Source: Rhytidiadelphus loreus | Lineage: Eukaryota; Streptophyta; Bryopsida; Hypnales; Hylocomiaceae | Reading direction: 5' to 3' | DNA length: 64,000 bases | Assembly (NCBI GenBank): GCA_947034895.1 | Contig: OX344761.1 | Coordinates: 75,205,839-75,269,838, forward strand | Shown: one piece after another, positions 22,401 to 34,391 of the stretch | Position numbering within the stretch: position 1 is the first letter of the stretch | How the letters are laid out: every line of letters starts with the position of its first letter | Program-made: the position numbers and the translations under genes | The notes under the pieces: generated by a model | What the model was told of the DNA's origin: nothing | What the model saw: only the letters and a program-made list of their open reading frames with translations | Databases searched by the model: none

Positions 22401-22865
22401 CTATTTATTTATATCTTTGAAACCAAAAGTCTATATTTCCTTATATATATATATATATTGAGTATTAGTGATTTTCACATGATCGTTTGCTGTAAGTTTA
22501 AACTGTATTTTCACATGATCGTTTGAGTATTAGTGATTTTCACATGATCGTTTGTGATTTTCTGAAGATTTTTATATTGTGAAAGACCATTTCCTGAATT
22601 GTGAAAGTCATTTTTTGAGGTGAAATAGCTTCCACTTTTGACTGTTTGGGTACTTATTCTGCAGTGTCTTTCCTTACTCATCGATTCTTTTGCAAGTTGT
22701 ACTTGACATCGATTGCATTCAATGACCCTCAATTGTGGCAGCTCTGAGTTTCGGGAGCTCAAGAAGTATCAGCGTGATTTCTCAAGTTGGTGTGGAGAGT
22801 GCTTACTGCGGAAGAAAGAAAGAGGTCGTCGACTGTCTAGTGCCAAACGTCAACTGGCGTCTTGA
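19471..22865 (+). CDS. 2-oxoglutarate/Fe(II) dioxygenase, PKHD-type (plant At3g18210-like)
   Basis: Eight exons (19471-19815, 20554-20595, 20719-20895, 21140-21290, 21402-21488, 21755-21879, 22014-22132, 22742-22865) join in phase to 389 aa. The N-terminal 60 residues are basic and disordered-looking. Conserved plant blocks follow: YEDLEELEYPAALYS, LPPNFLHASREKKLA, KHREYRERIRHNYQ, MRPNTMNNYGAVLDD, THHGFVVEYAMDRDLDLGF. The jelly-roll metal site is H270-x-D272 (FHVDD) with the distal histidine in HAGRHRHGA (probably H330) and the 2OG-binding arginine R340 in SGQRTNLI; all are intact. The C-terminus has FSSWCGECL. Family knowledge: 2OG-Fe(II) oxygenases hydroxylate protein or small-molecule targets; the substrate of this plant group is unknown to me. 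The first ATG after the GC-rich leader was taken as start. Intron 1 carries a transaldolase-like gene fragment. Confidence 0.92.
20349..20420 (+). pseudogene. Fragment of the transaldolase-like gene in dioxygenase intron 1
   Basis: From 20370 the sequence reads GCGTTACTGACTGTTGG then AGTTGGTGCTGCTTATGC, nearly identical to the start of exon 6 of the transaldolase-like gene (4307 downwards), with 25 consecutive identical bases. The acceptor context ACAT(A/G)CAG and part of the upstream intron are also similar. So genomic DNA, not a spliced mRNA, was the source. It is in sense orientation, carries an insertion after the conserved AYAA codons and ends in a stop. Not expected to be used, because the flanking exons 1 and 2 of the host join in phase without it. 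Confidence 0.8.
22464..22555 (+). repeat. Short tandem repeat in dioxygenase intron 7
   Basis: Three copies of TTTTCACATGATCGTTTG (at about 22472, 22508 and 22537), two of them preceded by TATTAGTGA, directly after a TA dinucleotide run. Confidence 0.9.
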
Positions 22866-25800
22866 TATGTCGCCGTCATGTTCTTCATACTTTGTACATT
22901 GTGTTGATTGCTGAGTGAAAAGTTTGAAGCCCGTTTCTCTTGCAAGGAATTAGCATTGCAGCGAAGATCTGCCATTAAAATTTGTGTGTACATTGATAAA
23001 GACTATTCTAGTGGCGACATTCCTCTTTCGTGGCCAATTCTTCGCGTGCTTCTGTACTCCATTTATCTATTCCAAACAATGTCCCACAAGGCCACAACTG
23101 ATTTATTACTTTGTATGTTCTGGATTTATCAAGTCAGGGCATCTCCCTTGTCTTCTAGCTGTTCACAAATGGAACTTGTGCCTCTGTTTACCTGTTTCTA
23201 TCTTCTGCGCTCTACGTACCTTTCCTTAACCCTGGGAGGATGAGACCTATCACCTAGGCCAAAAATGATCCAATAATTAGGCCAATAGGAATCTTGAAAG
23301 TCTTTCATTGGTGCATTCTTCATGTGAATTATTAGTCTTGGAAGTCATCCATTGGCCACTTTTTGTTCTTAGTGTCCTTCTAGGTTCAAACATTCTAGAG
23401 ATATTTGTTTTGATATTAGAGAGGGTGTTAAAGATATCCATCCCTATACTATAGTTGTTATGTGCTTGATTCCATAACATTTTTGGTAGAGTATGTTTCA
23501 TCTTCTTCAAGAAACTTTGTAGTGTAGAAAGATATATTTTTGATTGTATAAGTTTTTGCCATTTCCTTATAGTCATTTGATTCTTGAAACTCTTCTCTAC
23601 ACCATTTTATTAGCTCTATATAAGCCTATGTATTTTCTTCAAAAATGATGATATTTTTAATGATATAAGAGTATTACTTATTTCCTAAGGTATCATCATC
23701 TAAAATTAAACATTTCTTTGAATTGTAACTATTACATAAATTTGGAGAAATAATTACATTGAGGTTCTAACAAATGTTAATATAAGTGCAAATATTCACT
23801 TTAGAAAGTATTAATAAGTTATATATTTTTTTAATTGAGATTGTAAAAGACTTTGCATTACCTTTGATTAGACATCATGAAGGACTATTCATAATTGGAC
23901 ATCATGAAGCATTTTGTATTGTCAAGACATTTTTTTTTTCACTTAAGATCCAATAACTTACTTTTGGGTCTCTTATAAGCTTGTGGCAAATGAAAGATGT
24001 TGCTAAAGGGTGAGGATACCTTTCATCATCTCTTGTGACCAAATCATTTAGTCATATGCTTGGTTGGATTTATTAGAAAGTGGTATTAGCATAGTAGTGT
24101 TAGCACATTATTAAATATCTATGGCCATTGATAATTGAGTATCTAATATGTTATAATGGGAAAATGTGTGGAATGTGAGACCTACAATTTTCTCTTGGTG
24201 AAGGAAGAAGTGCCATATGTAGAACATGAAACTCAAATAAATAACCAACCATTCCCAAAATAATGAATACAATACTTATGATGAGGCCTCAAACTGTATT
24301 GAATTTATAAAAAGATTTTATTTTCTATGTGCTAAATAAACATTGTTTTCATTTATCCAACAATGATTTGAACCTTCCGTACCTATCTAATAAGAATGGT
24401 GTGCAATAAAGCTAATGATGAGGTATGCGAAGGCAACAACAATTTACATAGGTAATGAAAGAAGATGATTGTCAAAAGGTATACAAAACTTTCAACTAGT
24501 CATGCTTTTGAAAGTCTCTAACATAAAATTGCCTTTGAGGGGTCAAAGACCCATGTCTACCATGAAGAAAAAGAGAACGAGAGTGTCTAGTACATCTAAA
24601 TGTCAAACATCTTCAAGCCTATATAAAAGAAGGGGACAAAGCTTCACTAGAAGAGCCTTGCCCAAGAGGAGCTTTAGAGACCGAGCATGGACCCAACAAA
24701 GATTCATCATCTTTAATTTGAAGATAGATAGGTCCAAGCACGCTTCAAGCCATGTCCAATAACTTGAACAACCATGCCAAATTCCAAATTAAGGCCAAAG
24801 ATCCTAATGTACATATAGTTCCACAATGTAATAAATGACAATCACTTTTATAGAAGCCCTAAATTAGGCTCTACAAACAAATGAATAAGCTATTAAAAAA
24901 CTATAAAAAATAATTTTTAAAGTAGCTAATCCACTAGCCTAAGATTGGTTTGGGTGAAAGTGTTCCTTTGAATGGTATCTATTATGTACTTATAAAGTTG
25001 AATGTCAAAAGACAAGAAGTTTCTACAGACTAAGACGATGGTCCCTAATAAAGTCTCTCATTTTCTCTGAACCTAGGTTGTAAATATGGATGAAAAAAAG
25101 GCCAAGTGCATTGGACATAAACATGTCTACCTTTGTATTGGGTTAGATATAAATTCAAGAGTATGAGTAAATGGTGTTGCTCTTAGAATTAAGGAGGCAC
25201 TTCTATAGACTGTGGTCTATAAGCACCATGTTATTTGAATTGAACTCATTTCCAACCTCAACAAAAAGATACTTTGACATGACCTTGAGAAATAAGGGCT
25301 TGGACAACTTGGTAGGCAACTTGGGGTAGTTGAGGGCTTTGTTATTAGCAAAGTAAACACTATTGTAGTCATTGTGGTTTAGGAACAAGTGTGGATTAGT
25401 TCAAGTGCTAGAGAAAAGGAGTGAATGTGACACCTCATCCACATTCCCTTTTTGCATCAAGTTCCAGATAGACACTCTAGAAAAACTTCCTACAACACAG
25501 AAGAACTTTTGGACACCTGAAGAGACGTACATTGCCTTTTTGCCGACAATCAACAAAAATGTAAGAAACAACTAGTAATCATGCAGCTAGAATACTTCAG
25601 TGTTGCAACTAAGCCTAGACTTCTTGATGCATAAACATATGACTCCAACACAATGTAAAGCCATTTTGCCCTAAGATGATCAAATGATGTCAAAATGCAT
25701 TTGTATTCTTCCTAGGATTTTCTTAGTAAGAATACCAAGATGAGCCATGCCGTTTACAAAATATTAGGAAAGAAAATCTTGTGGACAATTGAAAAAATGA

Positions 25801-26973
25801 CTGCAAGTCACAGATGGACCAAACAGAGACAACTTCAATATTAAATAGGGTAGGCCAAACCAAACCAGTCCAAACAATTGCACAGAGAACCAAGGTAAAT
25901 GGCTTAGCCTTACATTACATATACACTTTAGCATTGTTGGAAGACCACAAATGAGACATTGATATTTTTTTAATTTGTCTTTATCAAAATTATATAATAG
26001 TTTGACAATTGCTAAAACTATCAAAATTCAAAGAGGAACATTGGTTTCAACACCACTACCAAGCTTGGACATTTGAAAATAACATCACATAAGAAACAAC
26101 TAAGGCAATACCAACCCCAAATGGGATACAATTCAAGAAGGCATGAAATAATGAAATCGTGAATATGAGTTTAGGATTTGGTACCTTATTCAACTGACTC
26201 GTTAAAAAAAACTCTTGCCTGGTCATAGCCTTGATGTCATCATTGTTCTTGGCCCCATCTTTGTTACCTCCAAACTTCTTGACCCTTTTTTCTACTACCT
26301 TCTTGGACTCGAGCTCTTCCTTCATAGCCTTCTTAGACCCTTCTTCTAAAGATTTTTTGGCCTCTCCGTCCACTGACTTTTGTTCCTCGTCCTCGAATTT
26401 CTTTGAGACCTCCTTACCAAACTTGCTCTCACTATCATCTCCCATGTTGAACTTCAACGTGGAAATACAATCATCTTGACTCTCTTCTAGCTTAAACTTT
26501 TCTACATCCTTGGTTATGGGCTCTAGATACGACTCATCCTCCACCTTTAGTTGAGGCTCAACAATGCTTTCTATTGGATTTGAAGGAACTTTCACTGATT
26601 GTCATGTCTTGATGATGTCTATGACTTCTACCACATAGTTTTGTACATGGAAGAGGCCTCTGCTGTACAACCTGTCCAACATCCAAAAAACTCCCTTGTA
26701 GAAGTCTACTCATTAGAAGAATTTTGGGGTCCGGGAGAGGCCCTGTGTGGTCCAGGCGGTTTTGCATTGCTCGTAGCACATGTTAGTTTAGGCAGTTGTT
26801 ACCAATGGTGCCATGCTTGTTGCTAGTAGGAACAGGGAGGGGTGCGGCTAATAGAAATTTACCGGTTTAGGATGTACTTGGAAGCAGAGTTGTTGTACAT
26901 TGCAATACTTGGAATTTAAAAAGTCAGATATATTAGTCACTATATACCCTAATTTTTGAGTGAATGTACTCCA
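22866..26973. other. Intergenic, no recognised gene
   Basis: After the dioxygenase 3'UTR (to about 23.0-23.2 kb) the DNA is AT-rich. Frames such as 24469-24762 and 25372-25575 have some protein-like composition but no motif I recognise and mostly lack ATG starts. They could be decayed transposon or gene remnants. Confidence 0.5.
26056..26595 (-). other. Uncharacterised 179-codon reading frame
   Basis: An uninterrupted frame: an acidic/lysine-rich first half (EVSKKFEDEEQKS, KKSLEEGSKKAMKEE) followed by a hydrophobic C-terminal segment (FLNCIPFGVGIALVVSYVML) that could span a membrane. I see no homologue. A splice acceptor-like AATAAGGT lies between the two halves, so it may be two unrelated pieces. 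Expression is uncertain; a relict or transposon-derived frame is equally likely. Confidence 0.25.
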
Positions 26974-27724
26974 GGGTGATTGCGAGAAACACTTGTCCTA
27001 TTTCTTGTCCCCTTGCCCTTAAAAATTGGCTTTTTGCTTATAACTTTTGCATTGTTTTGTCCATTTGGCATAAAATTTGGAATGAAGGTAGATGCTAAAG
27101 TTATAGACCTTGAGTGATTTTTAAAATGTTTTAAAAATGAGTTTACTATTTTTTAACCTGACCCCAATTGGGTGTCTACCTTGGCCATCTTAGGGGGGTT
27201 TAGTCGTATTTTTGATCCAAAAATGCAAATTTGAAGCCACAAATTGGACATTTTGGAGGACTACTTACACTAAAAGGGATGACGATGAGTTTTTATGAAA
27301 ATAGCATCATGTTGATTGCACACATGGGGTTAAAGTGACCTTCCTTTGCGCGAAAGCTATGAAGAGGGAAAAGTTTTCCTTCATGAATTTTTTGGTGCAA
27401 TGAGAGTGCAATCTTCTCTAGAAAAATAAGTTTTTTTATTGAATTTTTTTTTAATTACTAAAAATGAAAATCTCTACAGACCCCTTTTCTGCTATTTTCT
27501 ACTTCCAGTGGCTTCTACAATATTTTATAGTAGTCTGTAGTACTACATAGTACAACATAGTACTAAATCAATAGTGTAGATTTGTAAGTGCCTTCAATCA
27601 ACGGTGGAGATTTGTTGGAGCGCTTCTAAAATGTAGTATTAGTAGTATTGCATAATACTGCCAGTCCTATGGCCAAAAAACACAGTTTTGAACGAAAAAC
27701 GTGAAGTGTTATTTGCAACTACCC
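26974..27724 (+). mobile_element. GGGTGATTGC-family element, best preserved copy
   Basis: Begins GGGTGATTGCGAGAAACACTTG and ends CGTGAAGTGTTATTTGCAACTACCC, imperfect inverted repeats. TCCA flanks both sides (26970-26973 and 27725-27728), a candidate 4-bp target duplication. 751 bp, no coding capacity. Collinear with 32824-33443 and, in reverse, 12535-13235. Confidence 0.7.
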
Positions 27725-30700
27725 TCCACAACATTGGCAACTCAATATTTTTATCTCCAATTATTATATTTTATGGGATTTAGGACTCAAGGGGGGAGCC
27801 CTATCAGCAGAACTAGCGACATCAAGCACGGGATAGTAGAATAATAATAAAGAGAGACTAGAATGTGTCCAAAAGTCTACGACATTCATCAAGTTGAAGA
27901 CATCACCACCTTCAAATTTAGTCATCTCTTGCCACCATGTAATTCCAACAAGCAACGAACTGATCATGTGACAACAACGTATGTCTCTACGTGGACAGCA
28001 TGCCCGACAAAAAATTCAAGGCACAACATTTGCCCACGAGCCCCTTGCAAGGCCTCTCCTGGACCCCAAAGTTTTTCTAATGCTTGACCTAAATCCCCTT
28101 CAATCTGCATCAATGAGATGTCCACCATTAGAAAACATCTAACCTTTTGGACATGGGAGCTTATTTTGTCCATCAACACAATTTACAACAATTAGACTAC
28201 CACTATACCCATCTTCTTAGCAAAATGAGTAGGCCTATTGATTGGTGTATAGAAAGATCTATCCAAATAGCTTGTCCCCCCCCCATAAAATGACGAAGTT
28301 AATTGTTGCGTGAAGAAAGCCAGGTAGGGAACTTGCTAGACTTGGGCTGAGGTTTAGTATATGAATACACCAAAGCCACAAAGATGAAACCTAGAATTTT
28401 ATAGTGCGCAAAGAGTTTTCTATCCTCCTTAGAGTATATTGCAAAGTCTCACATTGAGGCTCTCATACTACAATGAAGTGTGTGTCTTGAACCACTCATC
28501 CACGTTCCTCAAAGATCCCAATCATATTGTGCATCCTTTTGCTTCCATTTCTCTTCTTTGGTGGCCAACTTCCTTATCTACCTCTTCACACACCTTTCAT
28601 CAACAATGAGAAGACCAAAATATAGAAGTCTTCGTCATTCCTTATTCTTTACCTATTGAGGACCAATTGGATTTTCTTCCTCCCCAAGTACTTGTGATAT
28701 TGATCCGAGCATTGATCATTGGCGAGAAGACTCACCCTTGAAAGTGTTTTTGCTAGAGGAAAGAAAGAAAGTAAATTGAGTTTTGGTGTGCAAACCTCTC
28801 AAATTTTCTTTGTCTACAACTACATGTAGCAATGGAAGTTAGCTTGAATTCTCGGACGATCCAAGATGAACTGGACCTATCTTCACATTGAACAATGATT
28901 GATCTCCAACAGATTTGGTTTGCTACTTTAGTTAAGGCAAGTTGGCCTTTGTCATTGGAGTCAAAAGCCCAGTTTCAATACACTAGTAGAAAAACAATGT
29001 CTACAATGATCGTAAAATTATCTAAAAAATTGTCCACAATGACTCATTTATAGTCATCAACTGTAGGCAAAATTTACAGTCATTGAGGACATGTTTTTCT
29101 ACTAGTAACATTCACTAATAGTTGGATTTGTAATCACAAGAGTTGTTGACTAACAAGACTTCTATAGCCGGGCCACATCAGATCCTTTGCCATGGTATTT
29201 AGCTTTGTTCAAGTTAAATTGATTTTAAAGCTTGCTTCTCATTAGTACCGGTTTGCTCTTTAATTGTTGATTCGACTTCAACAATGGGACATCTATAGAA
29301 TTACTCTCATTAGTCTAGTCAAGAACCAAAGGCCAAAGTACGTGCTCCTTATGCTCTTCATCCCTTCCTAGAGGAATTTAGAGAATAAAACTAAAGAGAC
29401 TAAGTTGCCATTAATCATAACTTTTGGAAAATGAAGGTGATGGACTTGATGAAGATGACTAACTAAAAAATCACGAGATTCATTATTTTTCATAAATTTT
29501 GAAAAATAATTTTATAATTAAATGTCAATTTAGTTAGTTTGTCCCACTTTGTGGTTTAGGGGTTTTTAGTAGTGTGGAGCATCCAAAAATTATGATGTTC
29601 ACTTGAATTTTTTGTGGGCTATTTCCATTCTAGATGAACATGTGCCCACCAAAGGACATTCAAAAAAACACAATTCTTTGTCCTCAACATCCATACAAAT
29701 AGGGGTCCCTTGCGCATAGTACTCTAAACATTCATGATGGTTTCAACTTTTAGTTTTTGGTGAATGTAATCACTATCAAGTCTTTACAAATGGCCAATTT
29801 TTAGGTTTTTTTATTCATGATTTTTTAATTATTATTAATTCATACTTAATTTTATCTATTTTTTGTGACAAACCGTCATTTTTTTCAATTAGTATTGTTT
29901 CAGTATTATTAAGTACTCAAAAGTACTATTGGCCGTTGATTTTTCAAATCAACGGCTGAGATTGCTCCATTTTGTAGTACTCCTAGTATTAGGCTAAAAA
30001 AATATAGTTTTTGACCAAATGCTACCAAAATCATTTGGTCTTTCTTACAATCACCCAGCATGAGGGTGACAACGAGAATGGACATTGGTTGTGACACCAC
30101 CAAAACCACATACACAAGACACAGCTTAATAGCTTTGTGCTCCCATTGAATCATTGATCAATAAGACCTCCTTCATTTGGACTTCAACATCAATTTTCAA
30201 GCCCTCACCTTGGTTGAGGATTCTTCGGTTGTTGAAATGTATGTTGAGCACATAAAGACATTGATGTCAAGCTTTGTTCCAAACACCTTCCTTCAATTCA
30301 TGAAATGATGATGACATATATAGTTACATTGCACATCTATATGCAACCTAATAGACAAAAAGTAAATTAGATTGACTCGAGCTAAGGTACACCACTCAAA
30401 TTCCTAAGTCCAAAACATCAATTAGGTTGAATTGAATTAAATACAAGAACCACAAAGAACTAGCAAAAAGGGAGGTAATCATGTCAGTAGCTCAAACAAA
30501 ACTAAATAGAAGAAGGGGCAAAAAAAAGAGACACATATTGGCCTTGTGAGCATTGATTCCAACCTTGACATGATTGACACAACCTTGCACCTTGATTGAG
30601 CAAACACTTATATGACTTGTATATAGAATCCTATGCGCAACTCCTCATTCCCAACAACAAAGACATTGTCTCTACATTTGTCTCCTTGGGTGTACATCAA

Positions 30701-30972
30701 CATGCGTAGGGCCACAAAGTTTTTGGAGTATACCAAGGCTCAATTTGTCTTGGTGACACTAGACCTTGCAAGGAAGATGAATGGGACATCAAATTTCTTG
30801 CTAGAAGATTTGTTGTAGAGGTGTTGGTTTTCAAATGGGGCATATAGAGAGTCTATCAAATTGGATTCCATCACTCTATCATGTGGTTCTCAACTAAGCA
30901 TTGCACTTCCAAGATCCACGTCAGGGTATCTGAAATCCAAAAACATACCAAGGCATTGTCCAATTGGGATCT
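27725..30972. other. Intergenic, mostly unrecognised
   Basis: Contains a CACTA-type MITE (28981-29107) and a fragment near 29.88-30.06 kb resembling the right part of the GGGTGATTGC family (AGTACTACnnGGCCGTTGATTT-like blocks). A GC-richer patch near 28.02-28.08 kb shares a TGGGGTCC(A/G)GGAGAGGCC block with 26.72-26.75 kb in inverted orientation. No gene recognised. Confidence 0.45.
28981..29107. mobile_element. Small CACTA-type MITE
   Basis: Starts CACTAGTAGAAAAACAATGTC and ends GACATGTTTTTCTACTAGT(A), inverted repeats of about 19 bp with one base gap; 127 bp. Flanks ATA and ACA differ by one base. The interior has paired ATGACTCATTTATAGTCAT. Confidence 0.75.
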
Positions 30973-31625
30973 TTAACCCCTAAAGTTCTTTGACTATGCT
31001 ATCACCAAATACGCTCAAAAACTACCATTTCTAATACAATTACCAAATTTTTGCAAAATCTCATTTTTGGACGCATATAACTATAGGAGCATGTAGTGTT
31101 CTAGATTGAGAAGATGTGGAAAAAATTTCAAAAATTTCCACTGAGTAGATTGCAAGATATTAGCATTTGAAGTGACAAAAATCCTTTTGGGGGCCTACAA
31201 AAAATCGGGTAGCTGCACTTCATAAGGTCACATTTGTATGAAAAAATGTCCAAAATGGTGGTACTTCTTTGGATTCATTCTTCAAGGCAAGTTGGTTACA
31301 TGCTTGAAAATTTTCAAATCATTTGGAACATATAGGGAAAAAATAGTAAATAGAAAGATGTAGAAACTGATTCAAAACAATAAATTGTTAACAACTTATT
31401 TATGGAATTGAAAAATGCCAATCCCAATAGTTGAAATGTTGTAATAAACAATCTACACCTTATTTTCTTTTCTTTTTTTCCAAAATATTGAAAATTGAAT
31501 TAAATAAAAGACTTCAAAGTTTATTTTAGAGTAGGGAATCCATATCTGCCTGCAAACTAAAGCACCTCATAACTTTTTACTCATTGATCAAAATGGAATG
31601 ATTCAAAGCTTTCTATGTATATGTT
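30973..31625 (+). mobile_element. TTAA-type element, subfamily 1, 3'-truncated
   Basis: Left end TTAACCCCTAAAGTTCTTTGACTATG, followed by the same block order as at 9769 and 42546 (CAAGATATTAGCATTTGAAG, GTCCAAAATGGTGG, ATCAAAATGGAATGATTCAA). Homology stops near 31625 with no right terminus. Confidence 0.65.
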
Positions 31626-32823
31626 GTAATGATGCTACTTCCCATATCCTCAATGTTCTTGAATCGTTTGAACATGACTGTGTCAAAAAAGTGTTGCAAA
31701 ACAATACTATTGTTTAGATTAAGTTGAGCTAATATAAACCAAGCATGAAGTATTTAATACTAGCAATAATGACAAGAAATAAACACAAACTTCATATAAG
31801 TCATTTAGCTTGAGTCTACCTTTTTCAACTCATCACATATTTAACTCAGTCCACAGCAAAGCTTGGGTGTACTCCAATCTTGCTTTTTTTCAAAAGAAAA
31901 CTATGAGCCATTCAAACATCTGTAGGATTTTTGACCCCCATGTGGGCTTAAACTACCTACAATGGTTGTGGAATTACTGTACTTTAAGATTCTAACCAAA
32001 GAAGATTACTCACAATTCAATCTCATTCCAATTATTTATAAAAAATATTGAGAATATTTGTTTACCTCAATTTGAGCTAAGTTTAAAATAAAATTTCCGA
32101 ATCCACTTTTTAATTTTGTAGTTTAGTTATAGGGATTCAACCTTAACCCTTTCATTACATATCAAAGTAATTTTGAAATGTTTGAATGACTTTTTATTAT
32201 GCCTTTCTTCAAATAGGTATATTGTCTTAAGCTCTAGTTGAGCTACATTACTCAACCCTCATTGTCATAATGCCATGCGTTTGACCAAATTTTGTCTAAT
32301 TGGATACATTTTTTTAATTAGATGACTATCTATACTCATTTCCATTCATGTTCATCTCCATTAGATCATTTAGATGAGTATTCATGTTCCATCTCTTGGT
32401 CCTTTTATTGATTGATTATATAGGAGTTGCCTCTTTGAGATTAGTAGCCAAATATAAAAGAAATCCCATAATTTCTTGATAAGAAAAATTCCTACAAAAC
32501 CATACAATTTCACCAATGTCAAATCTCAAACATATGAGGTGAACATGCATGTGGATCAACTAGGATTGATACATAGTTATAATTGGCTAAAATCCAAATT
32601 TTGTCAAAATAGTCTCCGTATACCTCTACTTATCAGTATAGATTGTCCTTCAAAATCAATCATGGATGGTATATAAGTCAACATATGTTTCAGCATTGCC
32701 CACTATGATCTCAAACATTGTTTTGAGAATCTGAATCATCTTTTATAAAAGTCTACAAATCTTGCAAATGGAAAATCCATCATTGACCTACAATGCCAAT
32801 ATATTACAAGACTTTGTAATAGA
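31626..32823. other. Intergenic, nothing recognised
   Basis: AT-rich DNA without identifiable genes or repeat termini. Short frames at 31810 and 32476 have no motifs. Confidence 0.5.
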
Positions 32824-33443
32824 GGGTGATTGCAAGAAACTCTTGTCCTAAAGTTTTTCTCCTTGACCTTGAATAGGTGTTTTCTTATTCTTAACTTTTG
32901 CGTCGTATGTTAATTTTACATGAAATTTGAAATGAAAGTACAGTAGTACACATGGTAATTGTAGATGCTAATTTTTTTTTCATTTAAAAAAATTATTTTA
33001 CTATTTTTAAAGACTTGTACTAAAGTTACACAAGTCCGTGAAGAGATTTTCTAAGAAGGTAAAATTTCCACCTTCCACATGTGTTCAAAGTGCACTACCC
33101 TTGCATAAGTGCATAGAACACAATTGTTTTTTCCTAAAGATGAAAATGTTTGAGAAGTAGAATCTTCAAGTTAGGAAATTTTTTTTTTTTTGAATATTTT
33201 TTTGAATATTTTTACTATTTTCTAAAAATCAAACATCAATGTGCCCATTTTCTTGGTATTTTCTATAATTGTGGTTTTTTTGTGCATAACTTTTAGAGGT
33301 AAATTTTTCTAGGTCTGAATCTCTTAAGAAATACTATTTTCAATGAATTACAAATTACTCAAATTATTCCAAAAGTCTAAGTACTCACTAAAATAGGCCG
33401 TTTTGAGCCAAAAATTATCCGTGTTTGTTTCTTCTAATGACCC
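32824..33443 (+). mobile_element. GGGTGATTGC-family element, shortened copy
   Basis: Left end GGGTGATTGCAAGAAACTCTTG; right end GTGTTTGTTTCTTCTAATGACCC. 620 bp, so about 130 bp of the interior is missing relative to 26974-27724. ATAG occurs just outside both ends. A solitary left-end-like piece, GGTGATTGCAAAAACACTTG, follows near 33.56 kb. Confidence 0.6.
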
Positions 33444-33785
33444 TATAGTAAAAGGAAAAATTGATATGCGGATTGGTTGCACTTTGTAAAAGATTTTATT
33501 CTTTCATTGAATCTAGGAACATCTTATTCTAACCTCCAATAGATTGCTTGAGTCCATAAAGGTGATTGCAAAAACACTTGTAATATTTTGGAACACACGT
33601 TGCAAGGTAATATATTTTTTGGCTATAAATTTTGCATTATACCTCTAGTGAATTCCATATTCATAGCTAAGGTATACAAGACTATTATACACATTAACTA
33701 ATTAATTTCATATTTATCAAAAATAATTAATTATTTTTAAAGTACTCTCAATTAAATGTCATAATATGCATTTTTTGGAGGGGTA

Positions 33786-33840
33786 GTACTCCCTCCATCT
33801 TAAAATGATCATCCTCTTGGCATAGATTTCAGGGTTGTCT
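33786..33840 (+). mobile_element. Solitary Stowaway-like terminus
   Basis: TACTCCCTCCATCTTAAAAT followed by GATCATCCTCTTGGC resembles the CTCCCTCC ends of plant Stowaway (Tc1/mariner) MITEs and sits at a TA. The matching GAGGGAG end was not found nearby, so this is a truncated copy or a chance match. Confidence 0.4.
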
Positions 33841-34391
33841 ACCCGGACAACTCGACAAACTTGACATCAAAGAGAGTCCCATCCATCTAATAGAGTCAAC
33901 TTTATCCTTTGACTTTTCCGGAATTTATCCTCTATTTACTTAGGCTTACTTGGTTGCCATGTGGTAGCCACGTGGCAAATTTAGGGTGACTTTGGGTGGG
34001 TGCAACTATGGGTTGAAGGTGATTGCGGGTATGGGGCAATCGCGGGTAGGGGCAACTTTTGTACTACAATTTAAAACTGCCGCTTTTGTTGTGTTCATCT
34101 AAGAAAACAATTTTTTTTTTAGAATCTAACCATAAAATCTTTTACTTCACTTGTCTAAGTTCACGTGGTAAAAATTTCATAAAGTTTGACCATATAGATT
34201 GGAAGATATTAACATTCAAAGTTGAAAAAAAGTTTTTTTGAACTTTGACCTGGAATTTTAGTTGACTTTGACTGCCATTTGTGGAAATGTTTTGCACTAC
34301 AAACTTTGCATTAAAAAATACATATGTTGAATAATTATATTGAAAGTCTAGGGAAAAATATTCCCCGATAAGAACACTTGATTTTCATTCT

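Noticed and set aside
26056..26595. Idea that this frame and the frame near 28.0 kb are pieces of a glycerol-3-phosphate acyltransferase
   Set aside because: The resemblance is only in hydrophobic pattern, catalytic blocks are absent and the order of the pieces on the minus strand would be wrong.
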